A stretch of 64,000 nucleotides of DNA from Sulfitobacter sp. CW3. Lineage in GTDB: Bacteria > Pseudomonadota > Alphaproteobacteria > Rhodobacterales > Rhodobacteraceae. The notes beneath the pieces are model-generated. The model had not been told where the DNA came from and did not search any database. It saw nothing but the letters and a program-made list of their open reading frames with translations. Shown here in pieces: positions 43,151 to 51,969 of this stretch. The stretch spans positions 434,001-498,000 of the forward strand of contig NZ_JAHXRL010000003.1 of the NCBI RefSeq assembly GCF_019392245.1, written 5' to 3'. The stretch's first letter is position 1, and each line of letters opens with the position of its first letter. The position numbers and the translations under genes are program-made.

Positions 43151-43903
43151 TCAAGTGGCGTAGTCTGAGTTTTCGTGGTCCAGGATGCCCCGGATGGCGC
43201 GTAGGTGGGCTTCGGCTTGTCCGGGGTAATCCTCCAGTTCCAGCGCAGTCTTTTCTGCGATCTCATGCGGGATAAGACGCAGCGGCTGTCCCGTCTGCAG
43301 CGCGCGGATATAGGTCTCGGCGGCGCGCTCAAAGTAATAAAGCCTGTTAAAGGCATCCGCGACGCTATCGCCCAACACCAGAACACCGTGATTGCCCATG
43401 ATCATGACCTTCTTGGACGGATCGGTTAGCATCGCGGCGCAACGCTCTCCTTCATCCTCGAACGCCAGCCCGCCGAAATGTTCGTCGATCACGACGCGGT
43501 CATAGAATGTAGCCGTGTTCTGGTCGATCGGGGGCAGGGTGCTGTCGGCAAGTGATGCAAGCACTGTCGAAAAGATCGAATGCGCATGCATGACGCACCG
43601 CGCATGCGGGCAGTTGCGGTGGATCGACCCATGCAAACCCCAAGCCGTTGGATCAGGCGCGTCAGGCCGGTCAAGCGCGTCCGGATCGTTTGCGTCAAGC
43701 AGCAACAACTCGGACGCGCGGATGCGCGAGAAATGCGCCTGATTGGGATTGATCAGGAACTCTGTGCCATCCGCGTTGACCGCCAAGCTGAAGTGGTTGG
43801 CAACGGCTTCGTGCATGTTCAGGCGTGCGGTCCAGCGAAAAGCCGCAGCAAGGTCAGCGCGTTCCTGCCAATAGCTCATGTTCGGTCCGGTATCGAGGCT
43901 CAC
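43151..43903 (-). CDS. Class II aldolase/adducin family protein
   Basis: The 250-residue zinc enzyme has the class II aldolase signature: NHFSLAVNADGTEFLINP, the zinc pair CPHARCVMHAHSIFSTVLAS, and IMGNHGVLVLGDSVADAFNRLYYFERAAE with a further His. Family members cleave phosphorylated or free sugar acids, or decarboxylate them. It sits 5 bases after the dehydrogenase gene, an arrangement seen for OtnC-like proteins in four-carbon sugar-acid pathways. Substrate not determined. Confidence 0.9.
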   Translation of the reverse strand: MSLDTGPNMSYWQERADLAAAFRWTARLNMHEAVANHFSLAVNADGTEFLINPNQAHFSRIRASELLLLDANDPDALDRPDAPDPTAWGLHGSIHRNCPHARCVMHAHSIFSTVLASLADSTLPPIDQNTATFYDRVVIDEHFGGLAFEDEGERCAAMLTDPSKKVMIMGNHGVLVLGDSVADAFNRLYYFERAAETYIRALQTGQPLRLIPHEIAEKTALELEDYPGQAEAHLRAIRGILDHENSDYAT

Positions 43904-43908
43904 CCCGC

Positions 43909-44877
43909 TTACTCCGCAGCCACGACGGGCGTGGCCACCGGAGGGAACACTTCATAGCCTTGCTCTTCGGGTTCGTCGTCAATCAATTCCGCAGGGAAGC
44001 CAGCAGCGAGGATCGACAGGCCTGTGGCCTCTTCAAGGCGGCGGATGATATCGTCGCTGTTCGCGCGTTCGCCATACCGGCGTTGGCCGTCCTTCATGAT
44101 ATCAATGACCATCGGTGACAGTTCCAGCGGGACATTGTTGCGCTCTGCAATGGTTTGGAACAGACGGATATCCTTGAGGATCAGATCCATCGTAAAGTTC
44201 ACATCGCGCGACCCGTTCAGGATCAGCTGGCTTTCGGTCTCGTGCACAAAACTGGTGCCCGAGGATATCTTTATCGCCTCATACGTTGTGGCAAGGTCCA
44301 TGCCGGCCGCCTTCATGGTGACCATCGCCTCGCAGCAGCTCAGCAGATTTATTGTGGCAAGGTAGTTGGTCATCACCTTGAGCGTCGATGCTGTCCCCAC
44401 ATCGCCCGTATGCAACACACGGCGTCCAAGACGCGTCAGAAGCGGAAGAACCTTTTCGAATGTGGCGCGATTACAGCCCGCGAAGATCGAGATATTGCCC
44501 GTATCCGCGCGGTGACAGCCGCCCGAAACGGGGCAATCGACGGCGGTGCCGCCCTTTTCCTCGACCAGGGCCGCCAGACGGCGAATTTCGGCTTCATCCG
44601 TCGTAGACATCTCAAGCCAGATCTTTCCGGGGCCGACCTCTGGCAGCATCTCGTCCATAACCGCAGCAGACGCAGCAGGTGACGGCAAGCAGGTGATAAC
44701 CACATCACAGTCGCGCATCAGTTCGGCGGCATTGATTGCACTGCCTGCACCGCGCGCCGTAAAACCCGCCACCAGTTCGGGCTTTTGATCCAGAACGGTC
44801 AAGTCGATGCCATTGCGCAGCAGACTCCCCGCCAGTTTGCCGCCTACGTTCCCAAGGCCGATGAACCCAACTTTCAT
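43909..44877 (-). CDS. NAD-dependent 3-hydroxyisobutyrate dehydrogenase-like oxidoreductase
   Basis: The 322-residue protein has the Rossmann start MKVGFIGLGNVGGKLAGSLLRNG, then DCPVSGGCHRADTGNISIFAGC with the substrate-binding DxPVSGG motif, and LKVMTNYLATINLLSCCEAM containing the catalytic Lys. This is the beta-hydroxyacid dehydrogenase family, which includes L-threonate dehydrogenase and tartronate-semialdehyde reductase. ATG 44877 has GGAG upstream. It is the first gene of a three-gene operon with an aldolase and a dioxygenase. Confidence 0.92.
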   Translation of the reverse strand: MKVGFIGLGNVGGKLAGSLLRNGIDLTVLDQKPELVAGFTARGAGSAINAAELMRDCDVVITCLPSPAASAAVMDEMLPEVGPGKIWLEMSTTDEAEIRRLAALVEEKGGTAVDCPVSGGCHRADTGNISIFAGCNRATFEKVLPLLTRLGRRVLHTGDVGTASTLKVMTNYLATINLLSCCEAMVTMKAAGMDLATTYEAIKISSGTSFVHETESQLILNGSRDVNFTMDLILKDIRLFQTIAERNNVPLELSPMVIDIMKDGQRRYGERANSDDIIRRLEEATGLSILAAGFPAELIDDEPEEQGYEVFPPVATPVVAAE

Positions 44878-45349
44878 GCTTTTCTCCAATGCGTCGTTTA
44901 CTTTGTCCGAGAGAGTACCAAGATCATTCAAAGCTGAATAACGATGTGATTATGTGCTCAGGGCCAATTCACATTGACCCAGCAGCAGACCAATCATCGC
45001 AAAAGCGCCTAAGACGCGCGCGGGACCAAAGCATGCGACCGCTCGCGCGGGGGGCTAAGCTGGGGTTTTAGCGTGGGTAAGCGCCAGCATAGAAAGGATC
45101 AGAACGGACATAGGTTCCCGTCAATGTTTGCGATCATGCCGCGCTGGGCGGCTCCACACACAAAGTGAGGATGGTCGCAGGACCACAATCTGTGCTCAAG
45201 ACGGTCCGATGGCTACCTATTTCGATGGCCGGAACATGCACGACCATGTGTGCCCTGACAAAAGCCTCGAACACAGTTCATGATTTACGCAAGCGGATGC
45301 TGCCAGCCGTTGCGACTAACGACCGGCAGCATCGTCCATGAGATCAACC
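44878..45349. other. Non-coding region between dehydrogenase operon and peroxiredoxin
   Basis: About 470 bases have no credible gene. A hairpin at 45296-45333 (9-bp arms GATGCTGCC/GGCAGCATC with inner CGTT/AACG) lies 17 bases after the peroxiredoxin stop and may end its transcript. The promoter of the dehydrogenase operon must lie near the left side. Confidence 0.5.
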
Positions 45350-45880
45350 TCAAGCGGCGTGTGTGCCGCGCACCGGATAGTTCTTTTGGCGAATGAACGT
45401 CAGACCGTCGAGCAAACCTTTCAAGGCAGGTCTCGCGAAGGGCGCATTCGACACATCCACGATCTGCAGTTTGCCGTCGTCACGCACCACGAAAGTCGCA
45501 GGCTCCGCAAAGGGGCGATCCGTTTCCTCAGGACTGCGTGGATCAGAGATAAAGACGCCAAGCCGTGCCATTTGTTCGGGGCTGAGGTCATAGCCGATGA
45601 CACCGTTATACCCGATGTCGTCAGCCGAGGCCCGTGCCTTTTCTTTCGGATCAGCCGACATCGCAAGAACGTCGACGTTTATTGCGGCGAAGTCGTCCAG
45701 CATCCCGTTCAGCTCGGTCAGATAGGATTTGCAAATCGGGCAGTGCTTGCCGCGATAGACAACGATCAATTGCCAATCGCCGCGTTTTTCATTCGCTGCC
45801 CCGACAGTGACGTTACCATCTGTCAGAGTGGGTACGCTCATGTCTGGAAACGTCGTGTCGGGTATCAGTGTATCGGGCAT
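45350..45880 (-). CDS. Peroxiredoxin-like (AhpC/TSA) thiol oxidoreductase
   Basis: The 176-residue protein has a thioredoxin fold with VYRGKHCPICKSYLTEL, giving a CPIC pair (C47, C50), VDVLAMSADPKEKARASADDIGY and PEQMARLGVFIS. The CxxC active site and redoxin layout suggest peroxide or disulfide reduction in the cytosol. It stands alone on the minus strand. The reductant is not indicated. Confidence 0.88.
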   Translation of the reverse strand: MPDTLIPDTTFPDMSVPTLTDGNVTVGAANEKRGDWQLIVVYRGKHCPICKSYLTELNGMLDDFAAINVDVLAMSADPKEKARASADDIGYNGVIGYDLSPEQMARLGVFISDPRSPEETDRPFAEPATFVVRDDGKLQIVDVSNAPFARPALKGLLDGLTFIRQKNYPVRGTHAA

Positions 45881-46229
45881 GTTGGAACTCCTTCAGTCTG
45901 GTTCGATGGCAAACCACTCGGCAAGCTGAGTTGTTCCGATTTAGATTGTGTACACGGCAAGTTGCTCGATCCGGCTACTTCAGCCCGCAGGATCGTATAA
46001 TCGCCACCTGTCTGGGATCACGTAAAGCCGACCGGCCTGACAAGTCGGTTACCCAGCTCCCATGTAGAAAAGGCAAAGAGGCCCGTCATGCTTGGCGCAG
46101 GCAATGGCGGGTTCGAGCCCAAAACATCGATGCTGCAAGGCGCATGGATGGCCGCTTTTTCACGAAGAACAGCACTAAAAATTGTTGGAATAGCTTACCT
46201 AGGACTGCCTCTAATTGACGCCACTTTCA
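45881..46229. other. Intergenic region with a doubtful small ORF
   Basis: The only plus-strand ORF of interest (46088-46327) starts after GAGG and includes SRRTALKIVGIAYLGLPLI, but it overlaps the glyoxalase gene antisense. I do not count it as a gene. The region must hold the peroxiredoxin promoter on its left side. Confidence 0.4.
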
Positions 46230-46763
46230 CTACGAACCTTGCTCACAAAACCTCAGACGATTTCCAAACGGATCATGAACTTGCATTTGCAACCCCCACG
46301 GAAGCTTTTCCAAAGCTGGATGATTGAAGGAATACTCTCGATCAGACAGCTCACGGTGTAAGGCACGCAGGTTCGTGGTAGGAATAAACGCATTAGAGCC
46401 GGGGCTGGCATCATTGTGATGTTCCGAGAGATGAAGCTGTAATCCGTCACGTTGTACGGCCATGTAAAGCGGTAAGTCAGCTGTGTGCCGATGCTCGAAC
46501 GCAACTTTGAAACCAAGAAAATCACAGTAAAATTCTCGGGCTTTCGCCTCGTCGAAGAAACGTAAAATTGGGCTGCATCCTGTAAATTCAATGTTTTCAG
46601 GTGCCGCGTTGGTCAGAGTTGCCGTTGCAGTGTTCCAATCGGAAAAGCCGAGGCTTTTTGCGATAAGTTCAAGAGCTTTAGCATGCGGAATATCGCTACC
46701 TTCAGCGGCGAGTGCGTCGCGCAATTTTTTGGCCATAGATTTGGCCTGATCTGGACTGAACAT
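46230..46763 (-). CDS. Glyoxalase/bleomycin-resistance superfamily (VOC) protein
   Basis: The 177-residue protein has an N-terminal helical segment (SPDQAKSMAKKLRDALAAEGSDIPHAKALELIAKSLGFSDWNT) found in a subset of VOC proteins. A single VOC module follows (SPILRFFDEAKAREFYCDFLGFKVAFEH ... LQLHLSEHH ... VHDPFGNRLRFCEQ). VOC modules bind metals or hydrophobic ligands. ATG 46763 has GGAG upstream; ATG 46775 is a weaker alternative. Substrate unknown. Confidence 0.85.
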   Translation of the reverse strand: MFSPDQAKSMAKKLRDALAAEGSDIPHAKALELIAKSLGFSDWNTATATLTNAAPENIEFTGCSPILRFFDEAKAREFYCDFLGFKVAFEHRHTADLPLYMAVQRDGLQLHLSEHHNDASPGSNAFIPTTNLRALHRELSDREYSFNHPALEKLPWGLQMQVHDPFGNRLRFCEQGS

Positions 46764-47278
46764 TTTTTTCTCCATACCAGCGAAACATCAGCGGCGTGCG
46801 CGTTACCGACCGAACGCTGGTCGGGAGTCTTAGATAATTCAAAGTGTCTTTCACCGTTCCATAAGGATGCGCACGGCGGGTAGCACGAGACCTTGGTCCA
46901 CAATCTGCAGTTTTAGGTATTCGTCAAGATGGATTTGTCTGGGCCAGAGTATTTCGTCGATATCTGACTATCGTCTCTTAAGCAGACACATGAAGTAAAT
47001 TGCCAAACGGCAGCAAAGTCCCGCACAGCAGCCATCTACCCGTTGCGCAGTGAAGGGTTGCTTCCCACGAGACCCAAGTCGAATGCCTTTGTTGATGTGC
47101 TCGGGCACCGGATTCCTAGCTATCTGCCGACGGGCGTTGCGGTTTGGCGGCGTGGGTTCACGTCAACCCAATGATTGTGGAGTGATATGGGACGGGTGTT
47201 ACCTGATCGTCTGCGACATATTGGTTATCGCATCCTTCCGACTTGTACCCCCCATGGGAGCAATCTATTCTGCTTTGC
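46764..47278. other. Non-coding region upstream of DUF2946 gene
   Basis: About 515 bases with no credible gene on either strand. A TGGGTT/AACCCA stem is at about 47152-47171. No riboswitch consensus, including the B12 box, was found. Confidence 0.35.
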
Positions 47279-47677
47279 ATGAATTCTCGTGGGTCTCCTA
47301 CATTGCGCGCGTTGCTGTTTCGTGGATTTCTTCTGTTGTCGCTCTTTTTGTCGGGAATTGTTCCCGCTGGAATGATGCGGCAGGCAGACGAGGGGGGTAT
47401 GCGGCTTGTACTTTGTACGGGCGAAGGCATCCAAGAGGTCTGGTTGACGCCAGACGGGGAAACCCGGCCAGTTACACCTGCCGACACAAATGACGCCGCA
47501 CACAAGCAACACTGCATTCAGGTAAACCTCGCTTTCGGCGAGGTTCAGCCGCAGAATGTGGCCGGGTTGTTGCAGGTCGCGCAGCCCGTCGAATTCACGA
47601 CAAGCACACATCAAACTCTTAAACGCCTGAATGCGACGACGGCGGGCGAGCCGCGTGCGCCGCCAGTTCTGCTGTAA
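47279..47677 (+). CDS. DUF2946 family small protein
   Basis: The 132-residue protein has an N-terminal hydrophobic segment (ALLFRGFLLLSLFLSGIVPAG), then RLVLCTGEGIQEVWLTPDG, a second Cys (KQHC), and the terminal RAPPVLL. This matches DUF2946, a family seen beside metal- and iron-uptake genes. It may be a periplasmic or membrane-anchored metal-binding protein. I chose ATG 47279; the longer frame would need TTG at 47243. The 247 bases to the ABC genes have no clear gene. Confidence 0.7.
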   Translation: MNSRGSPTLRALLFRGFLLLSLFLSGIVPAGMMRQADEGGMRLVLCTGEGIQEVWLTPDGETRPVTPADTNDAAHKQHCIQVNLAFGEVQPQNVAGLLQVAQPVEFTTSTHQTLKRLNATTAGEPRAPPVLL

Positions 47678-47924
47678 CCAAAGGGACGTCTGCGACGTCT
47701 GGAGAGCAAACGACCGTCGATGAGACGGCGTGTTTTGTTACAGTTGCCAATCACACGCCTACCAGCCACCTGAATAGCGCCAAAATCCCCTGTTGGGGGC
47801 AGCGCGAAACGGGGTGTGCTGCACGGCATGGGCCATTTGCATCCAGACATCACGGCAGGCGTTCTGACGCCCTCAGGGCGCAGGATTGCGCCGCCTCTAA
47901 CCTACAAAATCTGGAAAAATAGTA

Positions 47925-49025
47925 ATGTCTAATACACTTAAGTCGGTCATGGCCGCAGGCCTTTTGGCGACAATCGGCACGACAGCCGGTGCTGAAATCA
48001 CAATCACAGACCTGCGCGACCGCACCGTAACACTTGAAGAACCGGCACAACGGGTAATGCTGGGTTTCTACTTTCAAGACTTCCTTGCCATTGCCGGAGA
48101 AGGCGCGATTGATCGCATTGTTGGCCTGTCGCGCGGCCCTTGGGCTGAATGGAGACCGGGGCAATGGGAAGTCTACACGCAAGCCTTCCCGCAGTTGGCA
48201 ACGCTCCCTGATGTGGGCGACACAGGAAGCTCGACCTTCTCTATCGAAGCCGCAATTGCCACCCAGCCTGATCTTATCGTTCTAGCCGCATGGCAGTATG
48301 ATGCGCTTGGTGAAAGTGCCGAACAGTTCGCGGCGGCGGATATTCCTGTGCTGGTTCTTGATTACAATGCGCAGACGCTGGAAAAACACCTCGCTTCTAC
48401 CCGTGCCCTTGGGGCTGCAATGGGCGCGGATGACCGTGCTGAACAAATCGCGACCTTCTATGAAGAAATGCTGGCCGACACCGCACGCCGCGTCGCAGCC
48501 TCAACCGGCACACCGAAAAAAGTCTATGTCGAACTTGCCCAGAAAGGCCCTGACGAAGTGGGCAATTCCTATTCCGGCGGTATGTGGGGCGGCATCATTG
48601 ACGGTCTCGCTGGGCAAAATATCGCGAATGGCCAAGTCGAAAACTGGGGGCCGCTGGCACCGGAATATGTCTTGGCGCAACAACCCGAGGTCATCCTGCT
48701 CGCGGGTTCGGAATGGCTTGACCGTCCTGCTGCGGTCCCGCTGGGTTTTGCGCAGAATGCCGATCTGGCAAAGGAACGTATGCGTGCCTATCTTGGTCGC
48801 CCCGGTTGGTCGGAACTTCCTGCCGCGCAAGACGGTCAGCTTTACGGGATTTACCATGGCGGCACACGTTCGGTTTCCGATTTCGCCTATTTCCGCTTCT
48901 TGGGCAAAGTACTGCACCCCGAAGCCTTCGCCGATGTTGATCCGCAGGCCGAACTTGCAAAGTTCTACGCTGACTGGCTGCCGGTCAAACTTGACGGCAC
49001 ATTCATGATCCAAGCGGATGAGTGA
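47925..49025 (+). CDS. ABC transporter periplasmic binding protein (Fe-siderophore/haem/cobalamin type)
   Basis: The 366-residue precursor has a signal peptide (MSNTLKSVMAAGLLATIGTTAGA) and a type III periplasmic-binding fold: ITDLRDRTVTLEEPAQRVML, IVGLSRG, TQPDLIVLAAWQYDALGESAEQFAAADIPVLVLDYN, and a late ILLAGSEWLDRPA. FecB/BtuF-type proteins carry iron complexes, haem or vitamin B12. The ligand cannot be read here. The stop overlaps the permease gene by eight bases. Confidence 0.88.
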   Translation: MSNTLKSVMAAGLLATIGTTAGAEITITDLRDRTVTLEEPAQRVMLGFYFQDFLAIAGEGAIDRIVGLSRGPWAEWRPGQWEVYTQAFPQLATLPDVGDTGSSTFSIEAAIATQPDLIVLAAWQYDALGESAEQFAAADIPVLVLDYNAQTLEKHLASTRALGAAMGADDRAEQIATFYEEMLADTARRVAASTGTPKKVYVELAQKGPDEVGNSYSGGMWGGIIDGLAGQNIANGQVENWGPLAPEYVLAQQPEVILLAGSEWLDRPAAVPLGFAQNADLAKERMRAYLGRPGWSELPAAQDGQLYGIYHGGTRSVSDFAYFRFLGKVLHPEAFADVDPQAELAKFYADWLPVKLDGTFMIQADE

Positions 49026-50064
49026 TGTCAGCCCAAGCCTTGGTGGTGCGCCACGCCGCTCTGGTTTGACACGAGCGGGGGCGGTTTTTGCCGCCCTCGC
49101 TGGGCTTGTTTGCCTCATGGTGGGGGACCTGATCACGGGCCCCGCTGGCCTGCCATTAAGCAAGGTTCTGACGGGGATCGCCGCGGGACCGTCTGGCGAC
49201 GACAAAGGTCTGGCCACGATCCTGTGGCTGTTGCGGATGCCGCAAACGCTTACCGCGGTCCTGGTCGGGGCGTGTCTGGGGGTTGCGGGGCTGATGATGC
49301 AGACGATTTTGGCGAACCCGCTGGCCAGCCCGTACACGCTGGGGTTTTCCGCCGCTGCGGGGTTTGGTGCCGCCAGTGTCATTCTCTTTGGGTCGGCGCT
49401 TCCGGTGGCGATGTGGCTTGGCGTTCCGCTTGCGGCATTTGCTGGCACTTTGGTCGCCGCAGGTCTTGTCTATGTGGTGGCGAAATATCGCGGGTCTTCG
49501 CCCGAGATACTTGTTCTTGCAGGTATTGCGGTGCTGTTCTTCTTTCAATCGTTACAGTCGATGCTGCAATTCATGGCCGCGCCCGAAGTTCTTCAACAAA
49601 TTGTTTTCTGGCTGTTTGGCAGCCTTCTAAAGGCCACGTGGACAAGTGTTAAGGTTATATCTGTGCTGTTTGCCCTGTGCCTTCCGTTCCTGCTGCGTGA
49701 TGCGTGGAACCTGACCTCATTGCGCCTTGGTGACAGCAATGCCGCGAGCCTTGGGCTTGATGTCGATGCGCTGCGTCGCCGGACCCTTGTGATTGTTGCG
49801 GTGTTAACGGCAGCGGCAGTAAGCTTTACGGGGACGATTGGTTTTGTCGGCTTGATCGCCCCCCATGTAGCACGCGCTTTGATCGGGGAAGACCATCGTT
49901 TCTCCCTTCCCATGTCGGCGATTATGGGTGCCATCGTTCTTGTTGCGGCTTCTGTGGTGGGGAAACTCATCTCTCCCGGGGCTGTGATCCCCGTAGGGAT
50001 CATCACTGCTATTGCGGGCATCCCGATGCTTGTTGGCGTCATTATGATGAAAGGAACCCGCTGA
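49018..50064 (+). CDS. FecCD-family ABC transporter permease
   Basis: The 348-residue inner-membrane protein has about ten hydrophobic segments and the FecCD signature: LRMPQTLTAVLVGACLGVAGLMMQTILANPLASPYTLGFSAAAGFGA, and SFTGTIGFVGLIAPHVARALIGEDHR near the ATPase-binding loop. It is the channel of an iron-chelate, haem or cobalamin importer. One base of overlap (TGATG) joins it to the ATPase gene. Confidence 0.94.
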   Translation: MSDVSPSLGGAPRRSGLTRAGAVFAALAGLVCLMVGDLITGPAGLPLSKVLTGIAAGPSGDDKGLATILWLLRMPQTLTAVLVGACLGVAGLMMQTILANPLASPYTLGFSAAAGFGAASVILFGSALPVAMWLGVPLAAFAGTLVAAGLVYVVAKYRGSSPEILVLAGIAVLFFFQSLQSMLQFMAAPEVLQQIVFWLFGSLLKATWTSVKVISVLFALCLPFLLRDAWNLTSLRLGDSNAASLGLDVDALRRRTLVIVAVLTAAAVSFTGTIGFVGLIAPHVARALIGEDHRFSLPMSAIMGAIVLVAASVVGKLISPGAVIPVGIITAIAGIPMLVGVIMMKGTR

Positions 50065-50855
50065 TGGGCCGTTTCACCCTCGATCGCTTTGGCGTCCATG
50101 TGAAAAAGCGGAGCTTGCTACAGATAGACAAGCTTGATCTGCCGTCCTGCGGGATTGTCGGGGTTATTGGTCCGAACGGGGCTGGCAAATCGACCTTCTT
50201 GCGCGCGCTTGCGGGCGTTGCGCGCCACACGGGGGAAAAGTCGCTGGACGGGGCATGGCCTTCGCCGGAACACGTTGGATTTCTGCCGCAGGATTTTACG
50301 GTAAATGCCGCCTTAAGCGTGTCTGAGTGTGTCCTTTTAGGCCGGCGTGAGCAGCTGGGCTGGCGTGTCACCGACAAGGACCGCCTTATCGTCGATGATG
50401 CGCTTGCGCGTTTTGGCCTGACCCATTTGGCCGACCGCCCCATGACGTCTCTGTCAGGGGGGCAGCAGCAACTTGTCCTTTTGGCGCAGCGCCTGTCGCG
50501 CGCCCCGCGAGTGCTGATCCTTGATGAACCAACCAGCGCACTTGATCTGCGCCACCAGATCAATGTGCTCAGCTACCTCAAGGATTTTCACAGTCACGAC
50601 ACCCTCATTATTGTCGCGTTGCACGACCTCACCCTTGCGGGGAGGTTTTCCAATGCGCTTTTGCTTATCGAAAATGGCGGATTGCGCGCGCAGGGGCTAC
50701 CAAGCGAGGTTCTGTGCCCGGAAATCCTTGATCCTGTTTACGGGATTTCGAGCGAGTGCTTACAAGACCGTTTGGGCGCGCAGGTCGTGGTGCCTCACAT
50801 GGCCGGAAAATCTGCGGTTGGTATTCGCGAGGTCAAGACAAACACCCACCCTTGA
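50064..50855 (+). CDS. ABC transporter ATP-binding protein (FepC/BtuD type)
   Basis: The 263-residue ATPase has Walker A (GPNGAGKST, about residues 35-43), Q-loop (FLPQDF), signature (MTSLSGGQQQLVLLAQRLSRAPRVLILDEPTSALDL) and the switch His (IVALHDLTLAG). It completes a three-gene importer with the binding protein and permease. No outer-membrane TonB-dependent receptor gene is adjacent. Confidence 0.94.
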   Translation: MGRFTLDRFGVHVKKRSLLQIDKLDLPSCGIVGVIGPNGAGKSTFLRALAGVARHTGEKSLDGAWPSPEHVGFLPQDFTVNAALSVSECVLLGRREQLGWRVTDKDRLIVDDALARFGLTHLADRPMTSLSGGQQQLVLLAQRLSRAPRVLILDEPTSALDLRHQINVLSYLKDFHSHDTLIIVALHDLTLAGRFSNALLLIENGGLRAQGLPSEVLCPEILDPVYGISSECLQDRLGAQVVVPHMAGKSAVGIREVKTNTHP

Positions 50856-51085
50856 ACCGAATCTGGTCCCATACTGGGGGAGGGTGTAGATATGCGCGGG
50901 CTGTTCTCATTGATGCCGCGACGTACAGCAAAACCATGATGATGTTGGATTGAAGACTGCCCAGTCAGGCCCTTTGGACGGGCTTTGAACTGCACTCGCT
51001 TCATTCAATTATTGCGCCATATGCCTTGGCCGTGTCTAATTGGCGAGAAAAGTGGCCTTTGCGGGCATAGAAAATAGGCTGGGCC

Positions 51086-51781
51086 ATGAGCACAAGCACC
51101 AAGAATGACGTTGTCGCGACCTATCACGGGGTTGAAGTGTTGAGCGCGCCGCATCTTGGACCGACCATGATCAATAATATGGTGTCAGGCAATTACGAGC
51201 GGCGCGAGGTTCTTTCGGCGCTCAAATTCATTGAAGAAGGTGATGTTGTCGTCGAGATGGGGGCAGGGGCCGGGGTTGTTGGTGCTGTGGCGGCTAAGAA
51301 CTGCGCGCCTGCAAAAATTATCTCGTTCGAGGCAAACCACAAGCTGATCTCGTCGATCAAGGCGCTGTATGAACATAACGGCATTGCGGATAAAATTGAG
51401 GTCCACAACCAGATTGTGCTGTCTGATCCGCAGCCACCGCAAGCCGTTGATTTCTATATTAGGGGCAATTTTCTGGGGTCTGGGATGACCATCACCAAGG
51501 GCATGGAACGCGCCGAACAAGTGTCGGTTCCGGTGGTCGAATGGGCCACAATTCAAGAGCAGTTGAAGCCTACGGTCTTGTTGATGGACATCGAAGGGGC
51601 CGAGCTGGAGTTTTTTCGCCACGCCGATCTAGGTGGCATTCGCGTGATTATCGCCGAACTGCACCGGCATATCTACCACCGCCCCGGCATGCGTGAGATC
51701 AGGGAAGGTATTGCCGCTAAAGGGTTTATTGAAGATAAGGACGCGTCTGGTGGCGGCGTATTCGTGTTTACCGCAGTTTAA
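51086..51781 (+). CDS. FkbM-family methyltransferase
   Basis: The 231-residue protein has a SAM-binding domain (DVVVEMGAGAGVVGAVAAKNCAPAKIISFEANHKLISSIKALYEHN) and the FkbM signature (LKPTVLLMDIEGAELEFFRHADL). FkbM enzymes methylate hydroxyls of small molecules or glycans. The gene stands alone after a 230-base gap that includes the G-tract noted separately. Substrate unknown. Confidence 0.88.
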   Translation: MSTSTKNDVVATYHGVEVLSAPHLGPTMINNMVSGNYERREVLSALKFIEEGDVVVEMGAGAGVVGAVAAKNCAPAKIISFEANHKLISSIKALYEHNGIADKIEVHNQIVLSDPQPPQAVDFYIRGNFLGSGMTITKGMERAEQVSVPVVEWATIQEQLKPTVLLMDIEGAELEFFRHADLGGIRVIIAELHRHIYHRPGMREIREGIAAKGFIEDKDASGGGVFVFTAV

Positions 51782-51969
51782 CGTTATGCTGACTTGATGA
51801 CCGTAACCCTGCTGGAGAAAACCTGCTGTGGTACAAAGCCCGCAGCGCGATTATGCATCATTCTCAAATGAATTTGCTCAACTTCAAGTGAAACGAGCAT
51901 CTTGGCGTTGCTGATAGGCTTGGGCTATGGCATTGCATACACCTATATATGAACGAAAGAGTTTAGCTG

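Noticed and set aside
41983..43386. 467-residue reading of the dioxygenase
   Set aside because: The first 82 residues are antisense to the class II aldolase gene; the conserved N-terminal zinc segment begins after ATG 43140.
46088..46327. 79-residue plus-strand ORF with GAGG upstream and SRRTALKIVGIAYLGLPLI
   Set aside because: It overlaps the well-supported glyoxalase-like gene antisense and matches no family I recognise. The Tat-like look may be chance.
46764..47924. Cobalamin riboswitch ahead of the ABC importer
   Set aside because: No B12-box consensus was found in either intergenic part; the transported ligand remains open.
47678..47924. Remnant of a TonB-dependent receptor gene
   Set aside because: An open frame after about 47770 encodes a short tail, but it has no recognisable receptor sequence.
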